Source of the DNA: an uncultured bacterium
GTDB lineage: Bacteria; Bacillota; Clostridia; Lachnospirales; Lachnospiraceae
Reading direction: 5' to 3'
DNA: 64,000 nt
NCBI GenBank assembly: GCA_948467735.1
Contig: CAOKFN010000022.1
Coordinates: forward strand, 12,603 to 76,602
The translations under genes were made by a program, and so were the position numbers. Below are positions 35,209 to 43,231 of this stretch, one piece after another. The notes beneath the pieces are model-generated. The model saw only the letters and a program-made list of their open reading frames with translations. It was not told the DNA's origin and did not search any database. Each line of letters opens with the position of its first letter. Position 1 is the stretch's first letter.

Positions 35209-35574
35209 ATGGCAGACGGACAAGAAGAACAGATTAGAATCGTACAGGAAACCGTGGCAGGCAAGGAAATCACCTTTGCACATGTGATGGGCGGCCCCGC
35301 GCCGGTCATCTACCAAAAGCTCGGCTTAAACCCGCAGGTGGATTATCAATCATCCGCCATCGGAATTATGAATATGACGCCGCCGGAATCGGCTGTGATC
35401 GCATCCGATATTGCGGTCAAAAGCGGGAACGTCTATTTGGGCTTTGCGGATCGATTTACGGGAACTCTGATCATTACGGGAGAAATCTCGGACGTCATGT
35501 CGGCCATGACCGAAATCGTGAATTATTTCCGGGACACCTTGGAATACGTCGTATGCAAAATCACTAAGAGATAG
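35209..35574 (+). CDS. eutS: EutS-type microcompartment shell protein (paralogue 1)
   Basis: A 121-aa circularly permuted BMC-domain shell protein. Family stretches are visible: ITFAHVMGG, the KLGL motif, SAIGIMNMTPPESAVIASDIA and VYLGFADRFTGTLIITGEIS. EutS forms bent hexamers in the shell of the ethanolamine microcompartment. The start is the ATG at 35209; the ribosome site (GGAAGGA) is 13 bases away and weak. The second EutS gene follows after 11 bases. No BMC-H tile, EutL, EutN or ethanolamine enzymes occur in this window, which is unusual for EutS. Confidence 0.88.
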   Translation: MADGQEEQIRIVQETVAGKEITFAHVMGGPAPVIYQKLGLNPQVDYQSSAIGIMNMTPPESAVIASDIAVKSGNVYLGFADRFTGTLIITGEISDVMSAMTEIVNYFRDTLEYVVCKITKR

Positions 35575-35585
35575 GATGTGGGGCC

Positions 35586-36014
35586 ATGGCTCGAATAACG
35601 AAGGAAGAACTTCTGGAAAAACTGTTCCATGACGATTATGAACGGCTGAAAGGGAAAAAACTGCGCATGACCCGCCTGCGGGTTCCCGGCAAGGAGGTCT
35701 GCCTTGCCCATGTCATAAGCTCCTCACAGCCCTGCGTTTATCGGAACTTGGGGCTGCATATCGGCGTTCACGAAGGCGAGGATCATACGGGAGAGTCCAT
35801 CGGCCTGATTCGTTTTACCCCTTGGGAGGCGGTCGTTGTGGCGGCGGATACCGCAATGAAAAGCGCCCATGTGCAGATCGGCTTTATGGATCGTTTCTGC
35901 GGCTCTCTGATCATCACCGGCGGACTATCCGAAGTACAGACCGCGGTGGAAGAGGTCGTCAGATTTTTTAAAGAGGAACTGGGCTTTCAAACCTGTGAGA
36001 TACATAAAAATTGA
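35586..36014 (+). CDS. eutS: EutS-type microcompartment shell protein (paralogue 2)
   Basis: A 142-aa paralogue of the preceding protein. The BMC core is recognisable as VCLAHVISS, the NLGL motif, ESIGLIRFTPWEAVVVAADTA and VQIGFMDRFCGSLIITGGLS. It has a longer charged N-terminus (KEELLEKLFHDDYERLKGKK) that the first lacks and an extra loop HIGVHEGEDHTG. The two proteins may form mixed shell hexamers or act in different places. The start has AGGATG and GGGG upstream. It is followed by a 190-bp repeat region and then eutP. Divergence suggests an old duplication rather than a recent copy. Confidence 0.88.
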   Translation: MARITKEELLEKLFHDDYERLKGKKLRMTRLRVPGKEVCLAHVISSSQPCVYRNLGLHIGVHEGEDHTGESIGLIRFTPWEAVVVAADTAMKSAHVQIGFMDRFCGSLIITGGLSEVQTAVEEVVRFFKEELGFQTCEIHKN

Positions 36015-36035
36015 GTGATAAAAATTTAGAGCCGG

Positions 36036-36202
36036 AGCAGGGCATGAGAAATTTATTTTTTATAGAAACGGAACAGGACATGAATAGATTTTCTTTTATA
36101 GAAACGGAACAGAACAAGGCATGAAAAGATTTACTTTTATAGAAACGGAACAGAACAGGGCATGAAAAGATTTATATTTATTGTAACGGGACAGGGCAGG
36201 GC
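36036..36202 (+). repeat. Four tandem copies of the eutP start, forming chained mini-ORFs
   Basis: ATG codons occur at 36044, 36080, 36121 and 36162, then at the eutP start 36203, at intervals of 36, 41, 41 and 41 bases. Each unit resembles the first codons of eutP (MKKLFLM). The frames read a 26-residue peptide (36044-36124), MKRFTFIETEQNRA (36121-36165) and MKRFIFIVTGQGRA (36162-36206). Each stop overlaps the next ATG as ATGA. The last overlaps the eutP start in the same way. Confidence 0.85.
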
Positions 36203-36724
36203 ATGAAAAAATTATTTTTGATGGGCAGGAGCGAGGCGGGCAAAACCTCCTTGACTCAGGCGCTTAAAGGGGAAGAGCTGCATTATGTGAAAACGCAGTA
36301 TACCAGTTCGGACGACGACACCATTGATTCTCCGGGAGAGTATGCGGAATCCAAACGCTTCAGCGTGGGGCTCGCCTGCTTTTCCTTTGAGGCGGATGTT
36401 GTGGCTGTTGTTCAGGCAGCGGATGAACCTTACAATCTGTTCAGCCCAAGCCTTCGTTCTTTTATTCTGCGCCCCCTCGTCGGAATTATCACAAAGATTG
36501 ATTCCCCCAATGCCAATATTCCCATGGTAAGGCAATGGCTAATCAACGCCGGATGCGAGCGCATTTTTCTGGTAAACAACGTGACCAGAGAGGGAATCGA
36601 CGAGCTTGTGGAATATTTGGAAGAAGATTTGCCCCGGTTGTCAATGGCGCAGGCAAAATTAAAGCAAAGCCTCGGGCTGAGCGAATGGGACCCTTTTCCG
36701 GAAGGGACGGGGGTAAGTGACTGA
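36203..36724 (+). CDS. eutP: EutP/PduV-type small GTPase-like protein
   Basis: A 173-aa P-loop protein of the EutP/PduV family, associated with microcompartments (PduV is linked to their positioning; EutP has been reported as an acetate kinase). G1 is GRSEAGKTS (8-16), G3 is DSPGEY (42-47) and G4 is TKID (97-100). It is the third gene of the eutS-eutS-eutP operon. Its start codon overlaps the stop of an upstream 14-residue mini-ORF as ATGA, and its first dozen codons are repeated four times upstream in decayed form. Re-initiation from these mini-ORFs may set its level. No other Eut or Pdu gene is near. Confidence 0.9.
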   Translation: MKKLFLMGRSEAGKTSLTQALKGEELHYVKTQYTSSDDDTIDSPGEYAESKRFSVGLACFSFEADVVAVVQAADEPYNLFSPSLRSFILRPLVGIITKIDSPNANIPMVRQWLINAGCERIFLVNNVTREGIDELVEYLEEDLPRLSMAQAKLKQSLGLSEWDPFPEGTGVSD

Positions 36725-36902
36725 GCAGACGGCATCCTCTTCCGAAAAAATGGAACCTTCAGCGCACTTGCTCCGTTTTTTAACTCCCTTTTCGGAAAAG
36801 CGTACCCTGTGCATAATACACATACTTAACCGTTCTATCAACCGGAGGCCGCTTTATTCCCGCGAGCAATCAGCCAAGTGCCGCGCTTGCGCGAGCATAA
36901 AG

Positions 36903-37373
36903 TCAACATGGTTGACTTGGCGAATGCCGCGGGGTATTTGATTCCTCCCAGTGTTCAATCTCATCAGCCGGATAAGCTTTCGTCCAGTGATATGGCTGTA
37001 ATTCCCTTAATTCCACAAATCGGATTTTTTCCTCTTTGGTTGTAACTGCCACTTGTACATCCTCACCCCAATATCGCAATCTCTCCTGACAAATGCCGCA
37101 TGGCGATAATACTCTATATGGAGAGTTTTCGTTATCACGGATAAGGCACATGCAGTGCGTCACTTTTTCATTGTATTTGTGAGCCTCAAGCATAGCTCCC
37201 AGTTCAATACATACAACTGCAGATGCGTTAGCGGTTTCAATTGAAACACTTGTGTAATAGTTCCCCTTGGACGTGTGGATAACGCCAGCACCACCCCAAC
37301 CGACTGGATACCTCTTTTCTATCAATTCCATCGCTCTCTGATACATCTCATTTTCTATTTCGTAATACCTCAT
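36903..37373 (-). CDS. Cytidine/blasticidin deaminase-like enzyme
   Basis: A 156-aa zinc-dependent deaminase. Zinc ligands are C55 in VVCIELG, with the catalytic E57, and C92 and C95 in SPCGICQERL. The family deaminates cytidine or nucleoside-like antibiotics such as blasticidin S. The C-terminal 30 residues (YHWTKAYPADEIEHWEES) go beyond the core domain. AGGAG lies 6 bases before the ATG. It follows the glycosyltransferase gene on the same strand by about 85 bases; a shared antibiotic-inactivation role is conceivable but unproven. Confidence 0.85.
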   Translation of the reverse strand: MRYYEIENEMYQRAMELIEKRYPVGWGGAGVIHTSKGNYYTSVSIETANASAVVCIELGAMLEAHKYNEKVTHCMCLIRDNENSPYRVLSPCGICQERLRYWGEDVQVAVTTKEEKIRFVELRELQPYHWTKAYPADEIEHWEESNTPRHSPSQPC

Positions 37374-37457
37374 AAAGCTCTCCTAAACTTAATAATTATT
37401 CCTCGTTTTCAGCGGGTACACAATTCCGAAAAAGGAGTTTTTTTAATGCCTTAAAAT

Positions 37458-38612
37458 TCAACAAAGCTTCTCAAGAAATTCCCTTGCCGCTTTCGCTCCG
37501 CCGCATTTCTTAAATCCGTCTGCTATCTTTTCTGCCGCCAATTTATATTGCCCATTTATAAGAACCTCCTTTACAGCAGCAGATATATCCTCTTTCCGAG
37601 CCGTCAGAAGTTTTATTCCGGCGCCAAGTTCCTCCACACGTTTTGCAACCGCTCCCTGTTCGGGCGTCTGTGGGAACAAAATTAACGGAACCTCATAATA
37701 CAACGCTTCCGAAGCCGAATTCATACCGCAGTGAGTGAGAAACACGTCGGCCGCAGACAGAACTGCCATTTGATCCACCGACGGGTAGACCTTAACGTTT
37801 TCCGGCAGATCCACATCTTCTTTTTCATTTGCCCCTAAAGAAATAACTACCTGATAATCCGTATCCCGAAACGCTTCCACACAGTTTCTATAGATTTCTT
37901 TATTCTTCATCACTGTTCCCATAGAAATGTAAATCATCTTTTCCGCCGTCTTTTCTATTTTACCCTCTATGGGCCGGATAGAAGGCCCCACAAAGCAGTA
38001 TTTATCCGAAAACGTATCCGCACAGGGCTGAAACTCCTTTGATGTATATACAATGGTATTCGTTTCGTTATCATTCTGGACAATATCCAAGATACCCTTG
38101 ACAGGATATCCTTTCTCCTGCAGCTTCCTAATCTGTTTATTTATCTTGGGCATAGAACATAACATTTTCAATATTCCGCCGATACCCTGCTTCATATACC
38201 TTGAAGAATACTTATTAAAGGCAAATGTTGTAGTTGACGACACATACGGAATGCGATACTTCATTGCCGTAAGCTTGCCCCAGTACGCTATGGAATCGGA
38301 TACAATCAAATCCGGTTTTATCCGCGCTGTCTTTTCCGTAATCATATCATCCAGCGCCAAGGTTGATTTCACCAAGAGTTCCGTGGCAAATGCCATATCC
38401 CTGCCGACCCTTTCGCCGTTTTCCTTATCTTCCATTTCAAAATCATAGGAATCGCAGGCAATAAATTCCGCTCCTGCTTTTTCTATTTTCTCTCGAAACT
38501 GCTCAAAGGAAAAATAGAAAATTTTATGTCCCGCCTCCGTCATTTCTTTGACCAGACCCAGCGTCGGATTTGTATGCCCATGTGCGGGTACGCAGAACCA
38601 AGCTATTATCAT
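37458..38612 (-). CDS. GT1 glycosyltransferase, macrolide-glycosyltransferase (MGT) type
   Basis: A 384-aa GT-B enzyme. The N-terminal acceptor domain begins MIIAWFCVPAHGHTNPTLGL, with the histidine H12 expected as catalytic base. The C-terminal nucleotide-sugar site shows FLTHCGMNSASEALYYEVP and FPQTPEQGAVAKR, typical of the MGT/OleD group, which glycosylates macrolides and other hydrophobic acceptors. Length is normal. GGGGAGG lies 7 bases before the ATG. The neighbour upstream is an uncharacterised gene, and the next gene downstream is a deaminase. Whether it inactivates antibiotics or decorates a lipid cannot be decided from the sequence. Confidence 0.88.
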   Translation of the reverse strand: MIIAWFCVPAHGHTNPTLGLVKEMTEAGHKIFYFSFEQFREKIEKAGAEFIACDSYDFEMEDKENGERVGRDMAFATELLVKSTLALDDMITEKTARIKPDLIVSDSIAYWGKLTAMKYRIPYVSSTTTFAFNKYSSRYMKQGIGGILKMLCSMPKINKQIRKLQEKGYPVKGILDIVQNDNETNTIVYTSKEFQPCADTFSDKYCFVGPSIRPIEGKIEKTAEKMIYISMGTVMKNKEIYRNCVEAFRDTDYQVVISLGANEKEDVDLPENVKVYPSVDQMAVLSAADVFLTHCGMNSASEALYYEVPLILFPQTPEQGAVAKRVEELGAGIKLLTARKEDISAAVKEVLINGQYKLAAEKIADGFKKCGGAKAAREFLEKLC

Positions 38613-38662
38613 TTTGATACCTCCCCGCCCGCTTCTGCGGGCATTTTAAAATCTGCCGCCGC

Positions 38663-38986
38663 TCAGGATGCCGCATGTTTCAGTTCCCGCAGGAATTCAA
38701 TGACCCGCACTGCCTCTTTATGAAGCTCCATCTCCTGCTCCTGACCCGACAACGTTTCCACATAAGCGGCATCTTCAAACTGCCCTTTAAATTCTGCGAT
38801 TTTTGTATCATTCAGATAAAGCTCCATCCCATTCAAAACAGTAAGCCGAATGGAAAAATCCACCTTATCCCAAGGCAGGAGCTTCTTATCCTCACCATAG
38901 CACCCCTTTGTGGTCATCAGGCATTTTTCATAGATCAGAGGATACTCTCCCTCGAACAGCGCTATGCCGCTATCGCGAACCTTTTT
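38663..38986 (-). CDS. Uncharacterised protein, start uncertain and probably damaged
   Basis: About 107 residues from MKKVRDSGIALFEGEYPLIY to a helical end with ELHKEAVRVIEFLRELK. The middle (KVDFSIRLTVLNGMELYLND) looks like beta strands of a small PH-like domain. No ribosome site precedes the chosen ATG. The open frame extends upstream but reads unlike protein, while another frame there reads MAALLCVFGIQLSYAALLDR, a hydrophobic start. The gene is therefore probably frameshifted or 5'-truncated, with a lost membrane segment. It lies downstream of the AIPR gene with the same direction. Confidence 0.45.
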   Translation of the reverse strand, partial: KKVRDSGIALFEGEYPLIYEKCLMTTKGCYGEDKKLLPWDKVDFSIRLTVLNGMELYLNDTKIAEFKGQFEDAAYVETLSGQEQEMELHKEAVRVIEFLRELKHAAS

Positions 38987-39157
38987 CATATAATTGTCCG
39001 AGGTTTGCGCATCCTGCCTCCCTTGATAAACAAAAACGCGCCGAAATCCGCAAGACGCCCTGTTACCGCAAAATAAATATCCTATCCAGCAGCGCTGCAT
39101 AGGACAACTGAATGCCAAATACGCACAGCAGCGCTGCCATCTCATAGTTTTTGCCAA

Positions 39158-41068
39158 TCACAAAAGTCTGACGTTTATTCCTCTGGTTTTTCCAGCCTTT
39201 CCTGTCAGCCGAAACGATACCTTTTTCCCTTCATAAGAAATATTCATATCCGGGTTATCTAGTTCATTGAAATAAACGTTTTCCGGCTTGTGTGCAATAA
39301 ATCCAAACAAATTGCCGTGCTTATCTGTGGTAACAGTCATGACCCTTCCAGTATATACATTGGATTTAGCTTCCGCAGCGATACTCCCCCGCAGCTCCTT
39401 TAACATGAAATCCTTAAATTCTGGATTATCCTTTATAGCATACCTATAGTCTGCACCCTTTGCGGCAACCCATTGCCCCATTATTTGTCGCAGTCTGCGG
39501 GCCGCCCGCAAAACCGCCTGCTTATATTCTGTCCCGCCCAAAAGCTTCAACAGCTTTTTACAATACTCCTCTATCCTTTCCTTATCGTCTATATCCGGCG
39601 CCGGTCCCATGCTCAATTCCTGAATCAAGAACAGCAGATGCATCTTGTATGGCCTCATATCATTAAGGCTGCGATCCTGCTTCATAATATACTCCAAATT
39701 TGACACCAATAGCGCCGCCACATAATATGGATAATATGATTGCCCTTCCACAAAAAGCTTATCCTTATAGTCACTGATAAGCTTTGATTCATGCCGATGT
39801 GAGTTCTCAACATGGTTCATGTACATCGCCACCATACTTTGGATCAACACCCTAAAGCTGACTTTCTGGTACGGTTTCACTGTGTTATCTCTTGCATACT
39901 GTTTGGAACGCCTTTCATAATATACCTTGCAAAGGCCCTCTGTCTGCATAATATAAAAAAACTCCTCCAAATCCTTGTGATACTGCCGGATAGTTTCAAA
40001 GGCCTCCTCATAAACGATATTCTGCCTATTCGTGCCCTTAACGATCCCTTGGGTCACTTCCGGTTTCGTGGCTTCAATAACTTTCACAATCACTTGGACC
40101 TGAGACAAGTTATTTCCTTTCTCCTTTACCTTATAGAGCGAATTGCACGTTTGGCAGCCATTGACGATTTGTGGATTTTTTATATACAGCACCTTGTTCT
40201 TTGGCTCCAGCTTATTACATACGATTGTAATCCCGTTGTTAAACAGGACAAAGTTCATGGGATTCGTTGTCAAAGTTGCTTCCATCTCCTGATTAACAAC
40301 TGTATCTCCCTGATAATCCCTGACATTGTCATCAAATATATTTGCCCGGATTAATCCGTCTTCATTTGTCAGAATATTGATCAAGCTGTCCGCGCTGCAA
40401 AGCACGACATACACCTGCCCCGCACCCTCTAATTTACCAAACACAATAGAATCCTGATACTCAAGAGCCGCCTGATACTCCTTCCTGTTAGCTTGGGCAA
40501 TCACATACAGTTTCTCGTCATTAATCTGCTGAATACTGGCGGTATACTCTTTATTTTTTATGCTTTGCGTCTCCGCTTTTTCCTCCGCCACAAAAATAAT
40601 ATTTATATTGGGAAGCCTCTCCCATCTGGCAACAATCTTCTGTGTCCGAAAGTAACCTATTATCTCCGAAAAATTATATCCATCCTGCCTTTTATGATAT
40701 ACCTCGCTTATCAGCTCATCGGCAGATTTTTTCTCCTTATAAGCTAAAATATATACATCAAACCTGCCTTGTCCATCCTTCTGTAGGATATCATCAATAT
40801 CCGTCCTTGTAGAAAGCAGCTGCCCATTCATGGTTATAGCGATGCCAATCAAGCCCATCCCTTTAGGCACTTCGTCACATATCTGATTTAACAGATCAAA
40901 GTCTCTGTCCAATCTGTCCGGATGAATATGTGAAAAATAGATATAATCTATATACCTTCTCTCATTATCATAACTGCTGTTGTCCTCTAACTCATTCTCT
41001 TTGCTGTAATCATTAAACCATGCTTTTAATATAGGATTTTCAAACACAGCATACCCTCCCGCTGTCAC
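39158..41068 (-). CDS. AIPR (abortive infection phage resistance) family protein
   Basis: A protein of about 630 aa. The AIPR core lies at about residues 230-400: IRANIFDDNVRDYQGDTVVN, NPMNFVLFNNGITIVC and IKNPQIVNGCQTCNSLY. The last 60 residues form a small beta domain (YTGRVMTVTTDKHGNLFGFI). AIPR proteins are linked to phage defence and restriction-type loci. Two GTG starts are possible: one at 41068 overlaps the previous stop as GTGA, and one at 41047 has GGGAGGG 6 bases upstream. The gene is coupled to an uncharacterised protein and an OLD-like ATPase. I infer that the three genes act together. Confidence 0.85.
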   Translation of the reverse strand: MTAGGYAVFENPILKAWFNDYSKENELEDNSSYDNERRYIDYIYFSHIHPDRLDRDFDLLNQICDEVPKGMGLIGIAITMNGQLLSTRTDIDDILQKDGQGRFDVYILAYKEKKSADELISEVYHKRQDGYNFSEIIGYFRTQKIVARWERLPNINIIFVAEEKAETQSIKNKEYTASIQQINDEKLYVIAQANRKEYQAALEYQDSIVFGKLEGAGQVYVVLCSADSLINILTNEDGLIRANIFDDNVRDYQGDTVVNQEMEATLTTNPMNFVLFNNGITIVCNKLEPKNKVLYIKNPQIVNGCQTCNSLYKVKEKGNNLSQVQVIVKVIEATKPEVTQGIVKGTNRQNIVYEEAFETIRQYHKDLEEFFYIMQTEGLCKVYYERRSKQYARDNTVKPYQKVSFRVLIQSMVAMYMNHVENSHRHESKLISDYKDKLFVEGQSYYPYYVAALLVSNLEYIMKQDRSLNDMRPYKMHLLFLIQELSMGPAPDIDDKERIEEYCKKLLKLLGGTEYKQAVLRAARRLRQIMGQWVAAKGADYRYAIKDNPEFKDFMLKELRGSIAAEAKSNVYTGRVMTVTTDKHGNLFGFIAHKPENVYFNELDNPDMNISYEGKKVSFRLTGKAGKTRGINVRLL

Positions 41069-41754
41069 ATAAATTGTATGTCCATTTCAGCCATATATGT
41101 AATTTTATCAGCTGTGATCATACATATATAATGGATTTCATAGGATTTCTCCCCGCCTGATATCTCATCATCAATAAAAATCCCATCCAAAATATACTGA
41201 ATGGCCTTAACCTTCTGTCTGTATTCCTCCAGTTTCGCCCGGCTCTTCCTAGCTGTAAGCAAACCGCCCGGCCCAGCCTGATTGATTTTTTCCATATAGG
41301 CAACCTTTTCTTTTTGAAGCATATCCCTGTTCCAATATCTGGTTATTACCCCCAATGAGCGTTCTATACTATATCCGTCTAAGCTGTTTAGATACTGCTC
41401 TTCAATATGCTCTATTCCGCTATGCCACTGGCTGCAAAGCTTCAGCACCGTCTTTGTATTAATAACCGTGTCCTTCAGATCATAAATATACCATTTTACT
41501 TTCCTTTCAGTATTGTTTTCCAAAATAGCGGTAATATCCGGCTTTTTCGTGTCTTTCTTCGACATCCCCACAGGTACGTATTCCTTGCTGAAATAAGCCC
41601 TCTCCCCGTCTCTTACCGTAAAATGCAGAACAACCCTGTCCAATGTATGATTGGCTGGCTGTTCCTCTTCCAAAGTAATATCCCTTGAACAGTCAAACCA
41701 ATACATCACTGTCTTACTATAATCCATTTCCTGTTTCAATTTCTGTGCTTTCAT
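41065..41754 (-). CDS. Uncharacterised protein between AIPR and ATPase genes
   Basis: A 229-aa protein if started at MKAQKLKQEMDYSKT, 4 bases past the stop of the ATPase gene; a longer frame overlapping that gene is possible. An alpha/beta part includes VVLHFTVRDGERAYF, then KKPDITAILENN and VKWYIYDLKDT. The spaced D and DxK could be a PD-(D/E)xK-like nuclease core, which is speculative. A helical second half follows (YRQKVKAIQYILDGIFI). The stop overlaps the AIPR start. I do not recognise the family. Context implies a defence role. Confidence 0.6.
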   Translation of the reverse strand: MKAQKLKQEMDYSKTVMYWFDCSRDITLEEEQPANHTLDRVVLHFTVRDGERAYFSKEYVPVGMSKKDTKKPDITAILENNTERKVKWYIYDLKDTVINTKTVLKLCSQWHSGIEHIEEQYLNSLDGYSIERSLGVITRYWNRDMLQKEKVAYMEKINQAGPGGLLTARKSRAKLEEYRQKVKAIQYILDGIFIDDEISGGEKSYEIHYICMITADKITYMAEMDIQFM

Positions 41755-41758
41755 CCAA

Positions 41759-43078
41759 CTATCCCATAATACAGTTTGATTCATCATACAATATATCAAT
41801 ATTTTCATTAAATCTCCCAAAGTCATAACCTATCTTGGGATAATCAAAAAAATCCAGCTCCTCGATGACCACCCTGTCTTTTTCATTTTTTTTGAATTCA
41901 TATACATTTACCGCTTTTTCAGACCCGAGCATATCCCGCATACTCCAATTCAGCCTCTCCAATATATCATTCCTGCGGATTACATTTTTCATTCTTGACA
42001 CCAATATTAGATTATTAACTCTTCCCGCCAGAGAATCACTGTGGGTAGAAATTATAACCTTATTGCCAAGATTGCAGAATCTTATTAACGCCTTTGCAAT
42101 ACTTCCCTGCTTTATGGGATGTATACTGTTTTCCACCTCATCATAATACAAATATCCATATTTGCCTTCTGATTTCAACACACTGCTGAACGGTGATAAT
42201 TCGTGAATCATCGACGAAGCCGCATTCAAAGGAATTACACAATTATCTTCCCGATACATAAACACATCATTCCGATATTCAATCCTCCCGCCCAACAGCT
42301 CCCTGTCCACAAAATCTATCAAATCCTCCTCGTTTTCGTCAAACTGCATTCTAGGAGAATAAGTCTGCAAAAATTTCAGATAATCGCAAATGGACAGAGC
42401 CATTCCAGATTTTCCCTGCATGTTTACAAAGAAATTCCGATATAGCATCTGTAATCCGGCCCGCGCCGCCGGTAGAAACAGCTGTTTTTTTCCCACAGGC
42501 AGTCCCAGCATATCCAACAGAGCATGCTTGGCAAGCTGTAATTTCATCTCACCCACCGTCCCCGTCACATCATTTACAATATTTTCCCTGTTTCCATCTG
42601 CATACTCCTTCTCCAAGTATGCTGTTTCTGCAATTGTGCCAACATAAAATATCTCCTCTGCGGTCTCAAAATGTATCTTTACTTCCTCAGCAGGAATTTC
42701 TATGGAAAAGCATTCCAGAAGAAAGCTCCTTTTGTTATCTCTCAAATAGCTATTGACACTGCTCTCTATTTCAGCAAACCACTCGGCAGAAAACCGTATA
42801 TAAGTTATATCCTCCATTTCGGTGATTTTGGCACAGCCGACTTCCGCATTCCAATTAGATATTGTATTTACAATTCCATACATAAGCTCCATCATCAAAG
42901 TCTTTCCGCTGTTATTATCTCCTACAAACAGCGTGAAATCTTCTGTTTTTATCGAAGCCTCCTCAATCTTGGCAAATTTTCTGACATCTACTCTTATGCT
43001 CAAAAGTATCCTCTTTTCCTGCAATGCTTTATTGATACTAAACATTCCTGTATCCGAATGCATACCATAAATGAACAC
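41759..43078 (-). CDS. OLD-like/ABC-type AAA ATPase
   Basis: A protein of about 439 aa. Walker A is VGDNNSGKT (52-60). A long middle region follows. Walker B is YGYLYYDEVENSIHP (307-321), and the switch histidine is in IISTHSDSLAG (342-352). This arrangement is that of the AAA_15/AAA_21 ATPases of OLD and similar defence proteins, but no TOPRIM domain follows, so the effector is probably encoded by the coupled neighbours. The start is uncertain among a GTG at 43078 and ATG codons at 43063 and 43045. It lies 153 bases after the DUF1998 helicase on the same strand. Confidence 0.82.
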   Translation of the reverse strand: MFIYGMHSDTGMFSINKALQEKRILLSIRVDVRKFAKIEEASIKTEDFTLFVGDNNSGKTLMMELMYGIVNTISNWNAEVGCAKITEMEDITYIRFSAEWFAEIESSVNSYLRDNKRSFLLECFSIEIPAEEVKIHFETAEEIFYVGTIAETAYLEKEYADGNRENIVNDVTGTVGEMKLQLAKHALLDMLGLPVGKKQLFLPAARAGLQMLYRNFFVNMQGKSGMALSICDYLKFLQTYSPRMQFDENEEDLIDFVDRELLGGRIEYRNDVFMYREDNCVIPLNAASSMIHELSPFSSVLKSEGKYGYLYYDEVENSIHPIKQGSIAKALIRFCNLGNKVIISTHSDSLAGRVNNLILVSRMKNVIRRNDILERLNWSMRDMLGSEKAVNVYEFKKNEKDRVVIEELDFFDYPKIGYDFGRFNENIDILYDESNCIMG

Positions 43079-43231
43079 CTATATTCTTGTATATCGAATT
43101 TATTGTACAACCCAAAATCACTATTGTCAAACTTTACAGATATTTTGGGTATTAGTTTTTCAGCTAAAACCCCTATGCAGATGTTAGTCAACATTGCTCA
43201 ATTCTATTTCTACTTTCAACTCCCTCTATTA

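Noticed and set aside
35122..36724. Complete ethanolamine-utilisation locus
   Set aside because: Only eutS, eutS and eutP are present. The flanking genes are a pectinase and a deaminase, and no ethanolamine enzyme is seen.
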